Source: Desarmillaria ectypa
Taxonomy: Eukaryota; Basidiomycota; Agaricomycetes; Agaricales; Physalacriaceae
NCBI GenBank assembly: GCA_030407005.1
Contig: JAUDYN010000006.1
Coordinates: forward strand, 3,286,001 to 3,350,000
Length of the DNA stretch: 64,000 bases
Direction: 5' to 3'
The notes under the pieces are model-generated. The model did no database searches. It was not told where the DNA came from and saw only the letters and a program-made list of their open reading frames with translations. Both the position numbers and the translations under genes were made by a program. Of the stretch, positions 46,418 to 57,860 are shown in pieces. Every line of letters begins with the position of its first letter. The first letter of the stretch is position 1.

Positions 46418-46606
46418 GGTAGTATGAAGAGTGAAAGGGGCGTTTTACGTTTCGAGAGACTTGCGTCGATTGAAATTCTGTTACGCATCAAGCATGTGGA
46501 ATAATTACGTCATTCCGATCGCTTGCGAAAGAGCTGAAAATGTCTCTCCTTTGTTTACTCAGCACGTTACGTCCCCTTGGTATCCTCGACGGCCCGATAT
46601 CCGAGT

Positions 46607-46611
46607 TCAAC
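46607..46611. other. Empty target site TCAAC of the solo LTR
   Basis: CCGAGTTCAACCAGCATG here corresponds to CCGAGTTCAAC-LTR-TCAACTGACCAGCATG at 24655-25330. It shows the state before the LTR insertion, apart from a missing TGA. Confidence 0.8.
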
Positions 46612-46639
46612 CAGCATGAATGCTAGGGACTTGACGCAA

Positions 46640-47041
46640 TTTCATAGGGTTTTCTGCCCATGTGCGCTATCTTTTCAGCGCCCGTATTGCAAGGCATTTC
46701 TCAAACTCAGCAAGGTACAGGTCCGACCATTGTGTAGTCTCATCTCTGCCGGAATGCTCTAGGGCTATTCAATGTGGGACCGAGCCTTTACGAGAAGGCA
46801 GTACCTGAAAGGTCTTGGGATCATGTCCATCTGAATATACTGCGGGGAGGCAGTACGAAAGGTGACGGAGATTAAACGCGGGAGCTACAGTCAATTTTAG
46901 GACGATGCACTGGTTTCCTCGAGGCGCTGCGTACTGCACAGTATTATAACACTGAAACGAATCCAACTTCTTCGCAGTCATCCACCTTCCTTCCCTCATC
47001 CTTGCGTCTGTACCGGAATTTTCTCGATTTGAAATACAGTC
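46640..47041 (-). pseudogene. Remnant of the alpha/beta hydrolase, third copy
   Basis: About 46620-46860 matches 25330-25560 well (TTTTCAGCGCCC, GAAAGGTCTTGGGATCATG and so on), downstream of the hydrolase remnant there. Only a few coding-like residues remain, and no catalytic motif is left. It keeps the module's gene order. Confidence 0.35.
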
Positions 47042-47761
47042 ATGCGTTGGCATCATTTCCTCTGCTGCTTGCCCCTCCGTTTAGGTGTTTTGGTAGGCAT
47101 TCTCTCCCCTATGATCATCAACCAAGCTGAATTTTCAGTAGATTATCGTCGCTTTAACTCTTGCTGGTAGCGCTCTAGTTGCTATAGGCGCTTGGATTAA
47201 TGTCCATAACATCATCAATCACACACTTGAGCTCTCAAAATCCGGAGAAATTACGGTGTACATCGTCGCTGCTGTGTACACTCTTGTTGCCATTACATCT
47301 CTCCTTGGGTAAATATTCCCGCATTGAAGTCTCTATGTTAAGCTGACGCCTGTAAAGGCTAGTGGGTGCCTTGACAGCGAGGCCAGGCCTCATATCCATG
47401 TTCAACAGTCTGCAAATAGGGTCATTCATCGTCAGTTTGGCGATTGGTGCATACTCGTTATACCTTCTATTCAGCAACAAGTATGAGATCGACACCTCTA
47501 ATTGCGTAAGCTCTGTCGATGCTAGCACCGATACCGCCAAGCAAGTCTGCAATACAGCGCTTAAAGTATCAAAGGCTGTCGTTGTAGTCATCTACGCAAT
47601 TATATGGCTTATTCAATTCTGTTCGTGGACTTTTAATATCATCTCTGCAAATTTTTGACCCCTTTGTTCTTGCAGATGGCCTCTTTATTGTGCGCAGCTA
47701 CGTTCGGGAACTGGAGGAGAAAAGGTTCGCGAGGTACAAGTATGTGACAGTTACACCATGA
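47042..47761 (+). CDS. Small four-helix membrane protein
   Basis: The predicted protein has 188 residues from four exons (47042-47092, 47142-47308, 47358-47620, 47676-47761) with consistent phases and GT-AG borders. The start MRWHHFLCC is followed by four hydrophobic segments: about residues 17-35 (IIVALTLAGSALVAIGAWI), 52-75, 90-107 and 139-159. A short charged tail follows (VRELEEKRFARYKY). This size and pattern are common among basidiomycete tetraspan-like proteins of unknown function. It is probably in a cellular membrane. It is read away from regulator copy 2 and toward epoxide hydrolase 2. A broken relative is at 30744. Confidence 0.8.
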
Positions 47762-48024
47762 GGCATTTCGTGATGCTTGCATTGTAAATTTTACGGATAC
47801 CAGATACTAATGAACGCATAATACAACACAAATAGAATGCATATTTTCTGAACGGTATCTATGCCTGAGTGCAAAGGCAGCCTTTGCCAATTTAAGGCCT
47901 AATGCGCCTCTAGTACCACACAAGTACTATATTTTCTGCCTTATCTTCGGGTACACTCTTCCATCTTCTTTTATATTACATCTTCCGCTAAGACATCAAA
48001 GGATTATCAAGGATATGCTTACAA

Positions 48025-49223
48025 TTACAGCGCCTTTAGCCAACTCAACAAATCCCGGTTGAATTCATCTTTCGCTTCCCACATCACCCAGTGACAGCCC
48101 TCGTATTCATGAATGGTCGCGTTCTTGCATTTCGCAACGGTCCCTGCTTTGTTTATGGCGCTAAGACCGACAAAGTCTTTCAATGCGCCACCGAAGAAAA
48201 CAGGCTTCGTAACCTCGAGGTTTTCCTCTGGGGCAGCTGTAACCATGGTGAATAAAGGGCAATCAAGATATGGTCAGTCAACGCACCTTTGTTGTCCTCG
48301 GCATCGATCCCCGATAACATAATTTTATACCAGTTCAGACAGCTGGTCATACCAGCATCGAGGAGTTCTTTCTTGTGGAATTCCTTCTCCTAAATGGCGG
48401 GTGAGATATGTACATTGAGAACATGAGGATTGTGACGAACTTCTTCGGTGATGTACGAAGCCAATGAACCGTCAGTCTTGCCCTGCAAGAGGTACGCCTT
48501 CAGAGCACCGGTTGGCGCAAAATCGGAGACCATCAACTTCGGATCCTGATTGTACAAGAGTCGCAAGAACGACTCCATATTGTCTTCGATGATCTTATCG
48601 GCGCCCTCTGAGGAGAAGAAGGACCAGTATCCGAAGAGCTCATAACCGAAGGTCTTCTTGGACTGGATGACAATTAGAGTTATTGCGCAGTTCAAGATGG
48701 AGGAGTATGCTCACGAGGTCCAGGAACTGCTCGTAATTGTTTTCCGTATTCGGCGGGATATACCCGACGGCCAAGAGGCCGAACGCGACAAATCGATCAG
48801 GGTAGTAATTAGCAAGACGACTGATGATCTTGCAGCCCCTTTGGAATGATAAGAGCAACAGTAAGAACTCTCAGATCACGATTGATCTGAACGAGGAACG
48901 AACCAGTCATGGCCAATGGCGACCACCCGGATAGCACTTTCCGAGTCTATTAGTTCTACTAGATCTTTCGTGAGAACCGTCGACCTGAAGTCCGCGGTAT
49001 CGACAGGCTTCGAAGATCCCCCATAGCCGAGCATGTCTGGGACTATGATCCCATAACCCTCGTCGAGAAAGAATGGAACCTGGTGTCGCCAGTCGAAAGA
49101 GGTGCTGGGAAAGCCGTGGAGAAAAAGCAGGTATGGCTTAGCGTCATCCTTTGGGGGCGAGAAGAAGTAATGATAGGTATGGCCGTAAGAGGTAGTGAAG
49201 TCTTTGTATAGGGAGGAATCCAT
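48025..49223 (-). CDS. Epoxide-hydrolase-like alpha/beta hydrolase, copy 2
   Basis: The predicted protein has 326 residues from five exons (49223-48904, 48838-48715, 48662-48441, 48389-48287, 48236-48025), with intron positions identical to copy 1. HGFP is at 36-39, the nucleophile Asp106 in GHDWG is split by intron 1, and His305 is in CHW. It starts MDSSLYKDF, which copy 1 has lost by a one-base deletion. The two copies differ at many synonymous and some cap-region positions (for example NNYEQFLDL here against KDYYEPMLAL), so substrate preference may differ. The 5' end lies about 70 bases from arm B of the inverted duplication. Confidence 0.85.
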
Positions 49224-49715
49224 GATGAGTTACAGACGTGACAAATCCTACATTGATTTATATAGGTGACTGTCCGGCAAACAGCGAACAGGAAGGAGGT
49301 ATGCAAATCACAGCGTCCTTCCTGCCCCGGGTCGCACAATACAGCGCCGGTAACGTTATTTATCCGTTCATCCGGTGGTCGAAAGTACTGGAATTGGACT
49401 CGAGGTAAAGAAGCATCAGTGACACTGAACAGGGATGGCCAGCATTTAGGCCCGACAGCCTGGACCGATCGCATGAGCTGGTCGCAGGTTCAAGGTTGCA
49501 ACCCAGTCCAGGATGCTGGCTGGATTATCCATATATTATATATGCTTTTCTTCCAGTGTCAAGAATGGCCTGATAAATAGGACCCACGTGTATTGTCTTC
49601 TCACAGTATACTTCCTTTGGTTTTCTTGTGGCCGTCATCCGCTATCGTCCATTTTTTGCCAAGAAATTCATGATATCGATCGAGCCTAAGGAAGCATACT
49701 ATTATAGACACCGCA

Positions 49716-50051
49716 CTAGGGAGTTCTGTGCCAAGCGCCAGCAGTCTCAGCAGGCATGGCTATGCGTTCCGACATCGGTAGTATCATCCCAATTGGGTTC
49801 CTTTGTGGTTCCAAGAAAATGCTCGTAAAACCTTGGCAGTGCAAGCCAATGTTTTGAGTGGATACGAAATCTTGTGCAGGCTTCCCAGTATCCTTCTTCT
49901 CATTCTCGCCAATTAGAGTTATCAGGGCGCAAGAAAATCTTCGACGCCGTTCATCGTTATCAAAATCATTTCTGCTGATGATCCTGAGCTCTCCACATCG
50001 AAAGACCTGACCATAGACAACATAGTGTATTTTTATTTGATTTGATGCCAT
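49716..50051 (-). CDS. Hypothetical 111-residue protein in arm B
   Basis: Counterpart of 42248-42583 with the same length; differences include Arg5 to Gln, Thr8 to Ile and Ile to Thr near residue 46. Function is unknown. It could be chance coding in a young duplication. Confidence 0.3.
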   Translation of the reverse strand: MASNQIKIHYVVYGQVFRCGELRIISRNDFDNDERRRRFSCALITLIGENEKKDTGKPAQDFVSTQNIGLHCQGFTSIFLEPQRNPIGMILPMSERIAMPAETAGAWHRTP

Positions 50052-50589
50052 CGCTGGAATTTGAGCAAAGACCAGATAAGTACAGTCAGCAATGGGAACA
50101 GTTCATATCGTGATGACATGTTAACCAGAAGTGACACGGGGTGAGAATCATGCATTAAAGCCTAGAACGGACATAAGTATCCTGCACTTTGGCGTTGGTA
50201 CCGAGATGACTCAGTAAAAAAGGGTACGAACCTCGTGAAATGACGGATTTTAGAAGGAGATCTATAAGCAGAAGGAGATGAGTGGGTCCTAGGTTTGCAA
50301 TGCGTTGTGAAAAACGGGGGATGAATGGATCAGTTCGTTCCCAGTTAGTATAAGCGCGGTGTCAGGTCAATAGTATTGCACTTGGCTGAGCTCTGCAAAC
50401 GCATGCAGATGTACACTACTGTACCTACTTATATACTAAATGCTAATGTACTAGAATGTTCTACAACTTTCCTAATATTTCTCTCTTAATCAGCAAGTTC
50501 GGCATGATGCCGGATTGCCATCATCTCGGCTCAACTCTCAAATCCCAACACAATGGCATCGAGATTCTCCAAACACTCATAATGAAGAA

Positions 50590-50915
50590 TGTTATGGATA
50601 TCAGGTCTTCGCCAGATTGTACATGAGTCAACACATGCCTGCTCTCAGTCTTCTCGGCCTTGACCTCAGGCTACTGGTACTTTCTCTTAACTTCTCTATT
50701 CTTCTCACTGGTACTTGAATACCATGGAACCTTGTAGAACAATAATAACTCAATATAGTATATAAACACTATCTATACCATTGTATTAGAGACCTCGAAG
50801 CTAATCAACTCATCTTCAACTCCACTTCATTATGTGAACTAAGCATCTGATTGGTTATGCCTGGTGCTTGCCAATCTCCTTGCTTCCTGACTATGCCTAG
50901 CACTTGTTAGCACCC
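50590..50915 (+). repeat. 5' part of a TGTCATGG-family LTR, CG-decayed
   Basis: It starts TGTTATGGATATC and follows the solo LTR at 24666 through the TATA region (TATATAAACAC) and two units of the short repeat. These read TATGCCTGGTGCTTG and TATGCCTAGCACTTG, where the solo LTR has TACGCCTAGCGCTTG. It ends after the second unit. Confidence 0.75.
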
Positions 50916-51250
50916 TTACAGATCCCTCTTGGTGGTTGAAACTCAGCTTTCAGACATCCTTGCTTATGACTTGGGTTTTACTTCAAGTACTCATTCAACT
51001 CATGTAATTAGCCCAAATACCCATATTCTTAACAAAGAAGCTTCAAAAGGTATAGCACCTTGTAGTATGAGCTAGTTTGAATGCACTATAGAACATGATG
51101 ATAGATAATATTCCCTTCTTTGAACATGCTGCAATATCATGTGTTCATATGCATACTGATATCATTTCACACACATGTCATGGGAGACTAACCCCAATCC
51201 CAAAGACCTGAGGAATCAGTTCCACATTATGACAGAAAAGGTCAACACTG

Positions 51251-53746
51251 AAAGTTGCTGACTGGCTATAAGTGTGTGAAGCTATAATACCACACACTCT
51301 CTAACACACTCAGTAAGTGCTGTTTGAAGGGGTAAGATACACTTGGTATACACTTGTACTATAATAATGATTTTCAGATTGCAAAAGAATATATGTTATT
51401 TGATTGAAATACTCTGAAGCAATGCAAATCAGTACTTTCTGTGTTACTAAACACAATCTGATACTAAAGAGTTGCCTGGTGCAGGTTCCTGAATGTGTAC
51501 TAACTGTCTGGTTGCAATTTACTTGTACTAAGCACAGATGCTGGACTGTATCTCTGGCTGTCTGCCTGTGTCTTTCTTAATTGATTGCTTTCTGAATTGT
51601 TCCTGCACACAAAATGTGACCAGATCACAAAATGCAATTCCAGGTGAGTCTACAACTTGAAGCTCTGAGTCAATAAACCCATACTGAATTTCTTGGTAGT
51701 GTTCTGGGGGCTAGAAAACCTGACCTGCCACTAATACATACTTGTATTTATACTATCCTACTGCTATCTATATTTTAAACCTTTTCAGGTACTATTATTA
51801 CTCTTACTGATGCTGCCAGATAGGTATGAGCTTATATCCTAGCTGCCAGGTAAACCTGATCATGACTAATTGTCACAACCTAGCTGCCTGATGCATGATT
51901 CCAAGTTTTATCTATGCTAGTGTGCTGCATTATATATATGTGTGCATCAAATTTTGGCTTTCACCTTGCTCAAAGAGTAAATCTAGTATTCTCCACAGGA
52001 CTAACATCACTGGTAATAGTGGTTAGGAATAATGGACTGCCATCTGCTAGTGGAAGCCTATGCTTCTGACTTAATCTCACCAAGGATGATGATCTCATAT
52101 AGTCTCCCCTATAAGAGAATCTTTAGGAGTGTAAAAAGGGGTGATTACTACTGAGCAGATTACTACTTGACAAGAGTTATCAGAGCAGATAGGTATAGGA
52201 GTAGGAAGGTGGCTTGGTTCTAAGAGCATAAAAGTATGATTAATATAATTAATAGGAAGAGAAAATAATCTAGCTTATAGCATACTAAAAGAATAAAATC
52301 CTTATCCAAGCCTTCAGCTTAGCATATTTTAGCTGCCTTATGCCTAGTATTGCTAGCAGACAGCATGGAAGCTCATTGCTATTGTCTATAAATTGCTCTC
52401 AAAGCTCACTTCCTTGAAAGAATGCTGAATCCCACTGTTTCACTCTTCTTTACTATCAGAGGTGGATCCATATTGATCTAAAGTGGGTGGTTCTTGTGTC
52501 TCTCTGTATACTTATCATATATAAAAGATCTTGTGAAAGCAAACTGTAATTCTCTCACCAGGGGGTTTGCTAGCCTTACAAATAGAGCCTACTACAAGAG
52601 GGGATTGAACCATAATTGAAGGAGAAAGAAGAACTCTTTATCTGACTCTATGATGCTTAGAAGTAGAAGCACTCAGAGCTACCCTTCAAGCTGCTGTAGG
52701 TAGTAGAACATCTGATAAGAAAGACTTATTTGACTTAGTTTCAGATAACAAATTGAGACACTTTCATTATGACATAACCTTTTTATTCACATATAAACAA
52801 GAACTACCAGCTATTCTAGAGTCCTCATCATTAGAACAATCACAATCAGAAAGTGCATCCACAGAGTCTCCTATCTGTCAATGTTTGAGTTCAGACTCAG
52901 AGTCTTTTAGCTTACACCCACTTGACCTAGTACTATACTATATCTGGTCTATAGAATAAGAAGAACATAGTCTGTGCCCTTCACTAGGTTTTCTACCATG
53001 AGACAGAAGATATCATTGGGCTAGAAATAGAAGAATACATTTCAATATAGCCTATCAACCACAACTACCTATCAGAAGCTCTAGCAGTGCTTTAAGCTGA
53101 GGATGAAAAGGTGACTAAGACTTGATAATCCTACCTGTCTACTTTGACAAGATAGAGCAGACATGTAAAGCTGTTGGACAGTAAATGGACTGAGATTTCA
53201 TCCAGGCAGCAATTCTATATGCAGACCCAATTTAGGCAAACTTATAGTAGAAATCATCTAAAATCATGCCAGCTAATGTGGCTGCAGCAAATTGAACTGC
53301 TTTTAAATCCCAAATATATGAGTTCTACCTGAAGTCTAATGAGATCTACTGCTACACATCTACTCATCTAGAAGAAGTGGCTAGAATACTGAGAGTCTCA
53401 CCTATAGCATCATTAGATGAATTCAGCTGCTTTGATAGATACATTCAAAGCATTAGACTAGATATTACTACAGAGACTAACCTGCTCATGTTAGCCTATG
53501 AGAATGTTGGTTGACCAATGGTTAGCTGTACTATTCCCTAACCAGAATCTGGCATAACCCTTTCCTGTGAAAGAGGTCTGAAAGGTTGCTAAATATGTGA
53601 TGAAAAGCTATAGGTCTTCTTATATCAATCCTGCTTCAGTATATACTCCATATGTATTTTAGTTGATGCTATCTCCATTCCCTATGCAAGGTCAGCAGAC
53701 AGCATCTGCTCCAGCTTATAGACAGCCTTCTATAGCACTAGAAGGA
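51251..53746. other. AT-rich, CG-poor region with coding-like remnants
   Basis: No intact gene. On the plus strand 52753-52959 is an open stretch (SSSLEQSQSESASTESPIC), and 53295-53475 reads like part of a retrotransposon Gag (FKSQIYEFYLKSNEIYCY, LDEFSCFDRYIQ). Stops follow. The element type is not certain. Confidence 0.4.
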
Positions 53747-54129
53747 TGTTAGGATCCAATTATCATATGATCTTGGGACCAGATGCTAGTTCCTGGGCTG
53801 TCTCATGTTCAGACAATTATCCTGATTGGGAAGGCAGTGTAGGTCTTTAGAAGAGTGTATAATGGTGTATATATTAAGTTTTGGTTGGAAGATGCAGGAC
53901 ATACACAGAGAGTACACTACTTATATACTGAAGATGGAGGTTAACTATAGTATGGTGTGTGTGTATATTTGTGTGGGAACTATATGTTTTATGGTCAGAT
54001 GATAGAAAGAGAGTTGTATCATGGTGACAGCATGAGTGAATCAATAGACTTATTGATGGATGAGTGATGTAGAATGATAAAGGATGATAGGATGCTGGAT
54101 GAGATAAGGAAAATGGAAAAATTGTAACA
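53747..54129 (-). repeat. 3' LTR of element B
   Basis: On the minus strand it starts TGTTACAATTTTTCC at 54129 and ends GGATCCTAACA at 53747, 383 bp. The purine tract AAGGGGGTAA directly precedes it (54130-54139), as required for plus-strand priming. A TATATAAGTAG lies near 53930. Confidence 0.8.
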
Positions 54130-54139
54130 TTACCCCCTT

Positions 54140-57100
54140 GTTAAAGCAGTCATCCTGACTGCTAAGGCTCTTCTTGTGGGGTTTTGAGTTGTGTTTTGAC
54201 TTAATTGATCCAGTATTGGTCAATCAATGTTTTCCATTGACGTTGGTCTGGGTTAATAATCCACTTCCAGAGTCCATCCTTTTGTTGGGCAAGGTATGTG
54301 ATGTCCCCATTATCAGAGTATTCATGATTGAGTATGTCAGTCACCATTTTTCCATTGGTTATGATTTTGGTAGAGTGTAAAGTCCAGTTAACATTCTTCT
54401 TGTACTCTGCAATTGCTTTCTGGGTGTTACTCATCTCAGTGTCTTGGACCCAGGAGTTGTGTTCCTGAGTCCATCCTTTCCACTTTATGAAGTAGTCAAT
54501 GACTTTCTTTGATGGCTGTCCTCTTTTTCCTCATACATAGTGGGTTCAGGAGTCTAGTACTTCTTCAATCTCATATTCTTCCTGTCCATCCACAAGGTCT
54601 GGAGCTGGAGGAGGTGGTTGTTGTTGATTAGGAAATGTGGGTGGAATATACAGGATCAACAGTTTCTCATTGAACCAGGGGTGAATTTTTTCCAATGTGG
54701 TGGTAATTTCAGCTTGTAGGCTGAGATGCTGGCTTTTTTGAAGATTATGAATGGTCCTGTTTGTTTATCATCAAGTTTTCTTTTTGGACATGGGAGATGA
54801 AGGTTGGCAGTGTTGAGCCAGACTTTGTCACCTACTTGGTATTCCCATGACATTTGTTTTTCCTTGTTATACTGTTTCTTTATTTGTGTCACCACTTTTT
54901 CTAATGCATCAGACACTTTCTTGTGTACTTTGGCCATTGTTTCAGTAAACTCCATGGCTGCTGGGTTGGCAAATGGGGTCATTTGTCTGGAGTCTGCGAG
55001 TATTTGTGAATTTTATCCATATAGAGTCATGAATAGACTTTTGCTGGTGGTGGAGTAGATTCAGTTGTTATGAGAAAATTTGGCTAATAGTAGCCATTCA
55101 TTCCAGTCCATTTGTTGATGGTTCATGAATATTTGGAGATATTTTTCAATCTCTTGATTAACTCATTTGGTTTGTCTATCTGTCTGGGGATGATAGGCTG
55201 TGGATGCATTCTGAGTGACATTTAGCATCTGATACAGTTCTTTCATGAAGATGAAGATGAATTGTGATTCTTGATCCAAGATGACCACTTGGGGCATTCC
55301 ATGTTTCACATATACATGGTCACAGAGAATTCAAGCTCAACCTTCTGCTGAGAGTTCTTCATGACAGGTGACTGGTATGATTGCCTTGGAGAATCAGTCT
55401 ATAATGACTAGTAAAGCATCATAGCCATCTGACTCTGGGAGTCTGGTTATCATGTCAACTAAAATGTGTGTCCAGGGGATGTGGGAATAGCATTAGGATG
55501 GAGTGGGGCAGCTTTAGCCTGTGTATCACTTTTTGTTCATTGACAGGTCTTGCAACCTTTGATGTATATTTCGATATCCTTTTGCAGTTTTGGCCACCAA
55601 TATTCCCTGAGTATTAACTCAGTGGTTTTTGCTATTTCTAGATGTCCCACCATAATATGGTCATAGTACTAGGAGATGTTTCTCCCCAAAGATCTTGGTT
55701 TTGGGGAACATATATGCATCCATCATAATATAGGATGCCATCTGTCTGTGTGATCCCTCTTTCATGGTTAAGGAATTTGGCTATTCCTTGGTCTCATTGT
55801 TCTTTATGTCAAGTGATGTCTTTTATATATTTGATTTGTTTGTTTGTTATGGGGAGGATAAGGGTATGGAAATGTTCCAGGGTAAGGACTGTTACATCAT
55901 GATTGTCCTCTTTTCCTTGGTCATAGTCATCACATCAACTGAGTAAGTCAGCTTTGTTGTTTGTGACTCCAGCCTTGTGTTAGAGAGTAAAATGATACTC
56001 TGCCAATTCTGTGACCCATCGAGCTTGTCGACAGTTTAGTTTCTGTGGTTTTTGGAAGTACTGGAGATTCTAATGATCTGTCCAGATTTTGATTTCTTCT
56101 TTTATGCCCATCAGATAATGGTGCCATTCTTCTAATGTAAGCATTATCACCAGCAACTCCTTATCATAGATTTTATAGTTGCATTTAGTGGCAGTTAACA
56201 CTTTGGACATGAAGGCAACTGGCCTCCATTTCCCATTTTGTTCCTGGCTTAGGATGGCACCAATGGCTCCATCACTGGAGTTGGCCTCTACTTGAAATTT
56301 TCCTTTATCAGAAGGAATTGTTAGGATGATGTTTGTGGTCATTTGGAGTTTGAGTTGGGCAAATGCCTGTTCCTGCTCTGCTTCCCAACTCCATTCCACT
56401 TTTCCTGTTAGCTGGGTGAGGGGTTGGATGATTTTTAAATAATTGTGGATAAATTTTCAGTAGAAGTTTGTGAATCCAAGAAATGACTGAAGTTTCTTTT
56501 TCCTGGTCAGGGTTGGCCATTCTGCAATTTTTGCTACTTTGACTGGATCCATGCAGATGGCATCTTTACCGATGATGACTCCTAAGTACTCAGTTTCAAG
56601 TACTTCAAATTTGCATTTCTCCACTTTGAGAAACAACTTGTTTTCTTATAGACATTGGAGGACTTGTCATACCACATATTGATGCTCATCTAATCCTTTG
56701 GTGAAGATGAGAATATCATTGAGATATATGATTACTTTTCCTCCTGCTATTAGGTTCTTGAATATATCATTCATCATCCACTGAAAAGTGGCTGGTGAAT
56801 TTGTAAGACCAAAGAACATTACTGTGGGTTCGAAGAGTCCTTGGTTGGTTTGGAAAGCAGCCTTTTCTTCATCTCTATCATGAATGCACACATTATTGTA
56901 TCCCCATAGAACATCAAGCTTGGAGAAATACTTTGCTCCACATAGTTTGTCTATAAGCTCAGATATTAGAGGGAGAGGGTATCAATTCTTGATGGTCATT
57001 TCATTCAGTTTTTGATAGTCCTGAACAGGTTGTAGTGCTCCATCTTTCTTTTTGACAAAAAAGAAGGGTGAGGCAAAAGAGGATTTTGAAGGATGAATTC

Positions 57101-57860
57101 ATCCAGAATCTAAGTTCTTGTCTAAGAACTTGTCGAGTTGCTCTTGTTTATTCTGATTGAGTGGGTAGACTTTACATTTGAGACTAACTCGATGGCATGG
57201 TCCCAGGGTTTTCAGGCAGGGAGTTCATCAAAGCTGTCTTTAGAGAATAGATCTCTAAAACTTTGATAATGAGGAGATACTAATTTCTCAAAGGTTTTCT
57301 TTGGCTTTTCAGCATTAGCCACCACAGCTCATTCATTTGCATGATGGATGGCTCGAATGATGAGTTCTTCTTGCATGTTAACTGCAAGGATGGTATCCCC
57401 ATCCTCCAGTTCTTCATCCCATTGATCTTCATTATCAGAGTCAGAGAGGAGGAATGAGAATTTTTTACACATTGACAACACACAAAAATCATTGATCCAG
57501 TCTTCCAATTGATTACCAGATTGTGGCATTTAAGCCAATTGTGGCCTAAGTAGACAGTTTTAGAGCCTAAGTTGGTGACTGCTAGGTCAATTCATTCAAT
57601 ATGACTGCCAATGGTCATTTGAAGTTCTATGAACTCAGTGATATTGTCTGCCTTATTGTGGGTTCCATCTGTGTTGTATACTGGAATGGGAGCAGCAGAC
57701 TTTTGAGTGTCTAGTTCATGTTTTTGAACATAAGACCAATTAATAGAGCTGCTGGTGCAGCCACTATCAAGTAATGCCTTGATGGTCAAGGCTTTCTTTC
57801 TTGTATAAGAGGCTAACTGTATGTCCATCAAGAAGTCCCATCCCAGACTTTTGGTTTCTT
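54140..57860 (-). pseudogene. pol of chromovirus B
   Basis: From high to low coordinates: aspartic protease (LLDSGCTSSS near 57750), PR-RT linker, RT (KAAFQTNQGLFEPTVMFFGL at 56890-56800; the active site is YLND near 56730 instead of YLDD), RNase H (QVEANSSDGAIGAILSQ near 56270, with Asn where the first catalytic Asp is usual; YDKELL near 56165), integrase (about 55600-54650) with the GPF module QTGPFIIFKKASISAYKLKL, and a chromodomain (YEIEEVLD near 54580, DYFIKWKGW near 54490). The frame is interrupted by scattered stops. The chromodomain would target histone marks in heterochromatin. It is the most complete pol in the window and is catalytically dead. Confidence 0.85.

Larger units (their letters stand above)
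49290..51250 (-). repeat. Inverted duplication, arm B, split by an insertion
   Basis: It is the reverse complement of arm A in two blocks, 49290-50300 and about 50940-51250. The gap holds an LTR fragment and unknown sequence. In the outer block almost every CG of arm A is TG or CA here (for example GCGTACTGAT against GCATACTGAT), while the inner block keeps its CGs. Confidence 0.8.

Noticed and set aside
49043..49474. 143-residue minus-strand frame across the hydrolase start and arm B
   Set aside because: A shadow frame of the epoxide hydrolase first exon and the inverted repeat, with no motif of its own.
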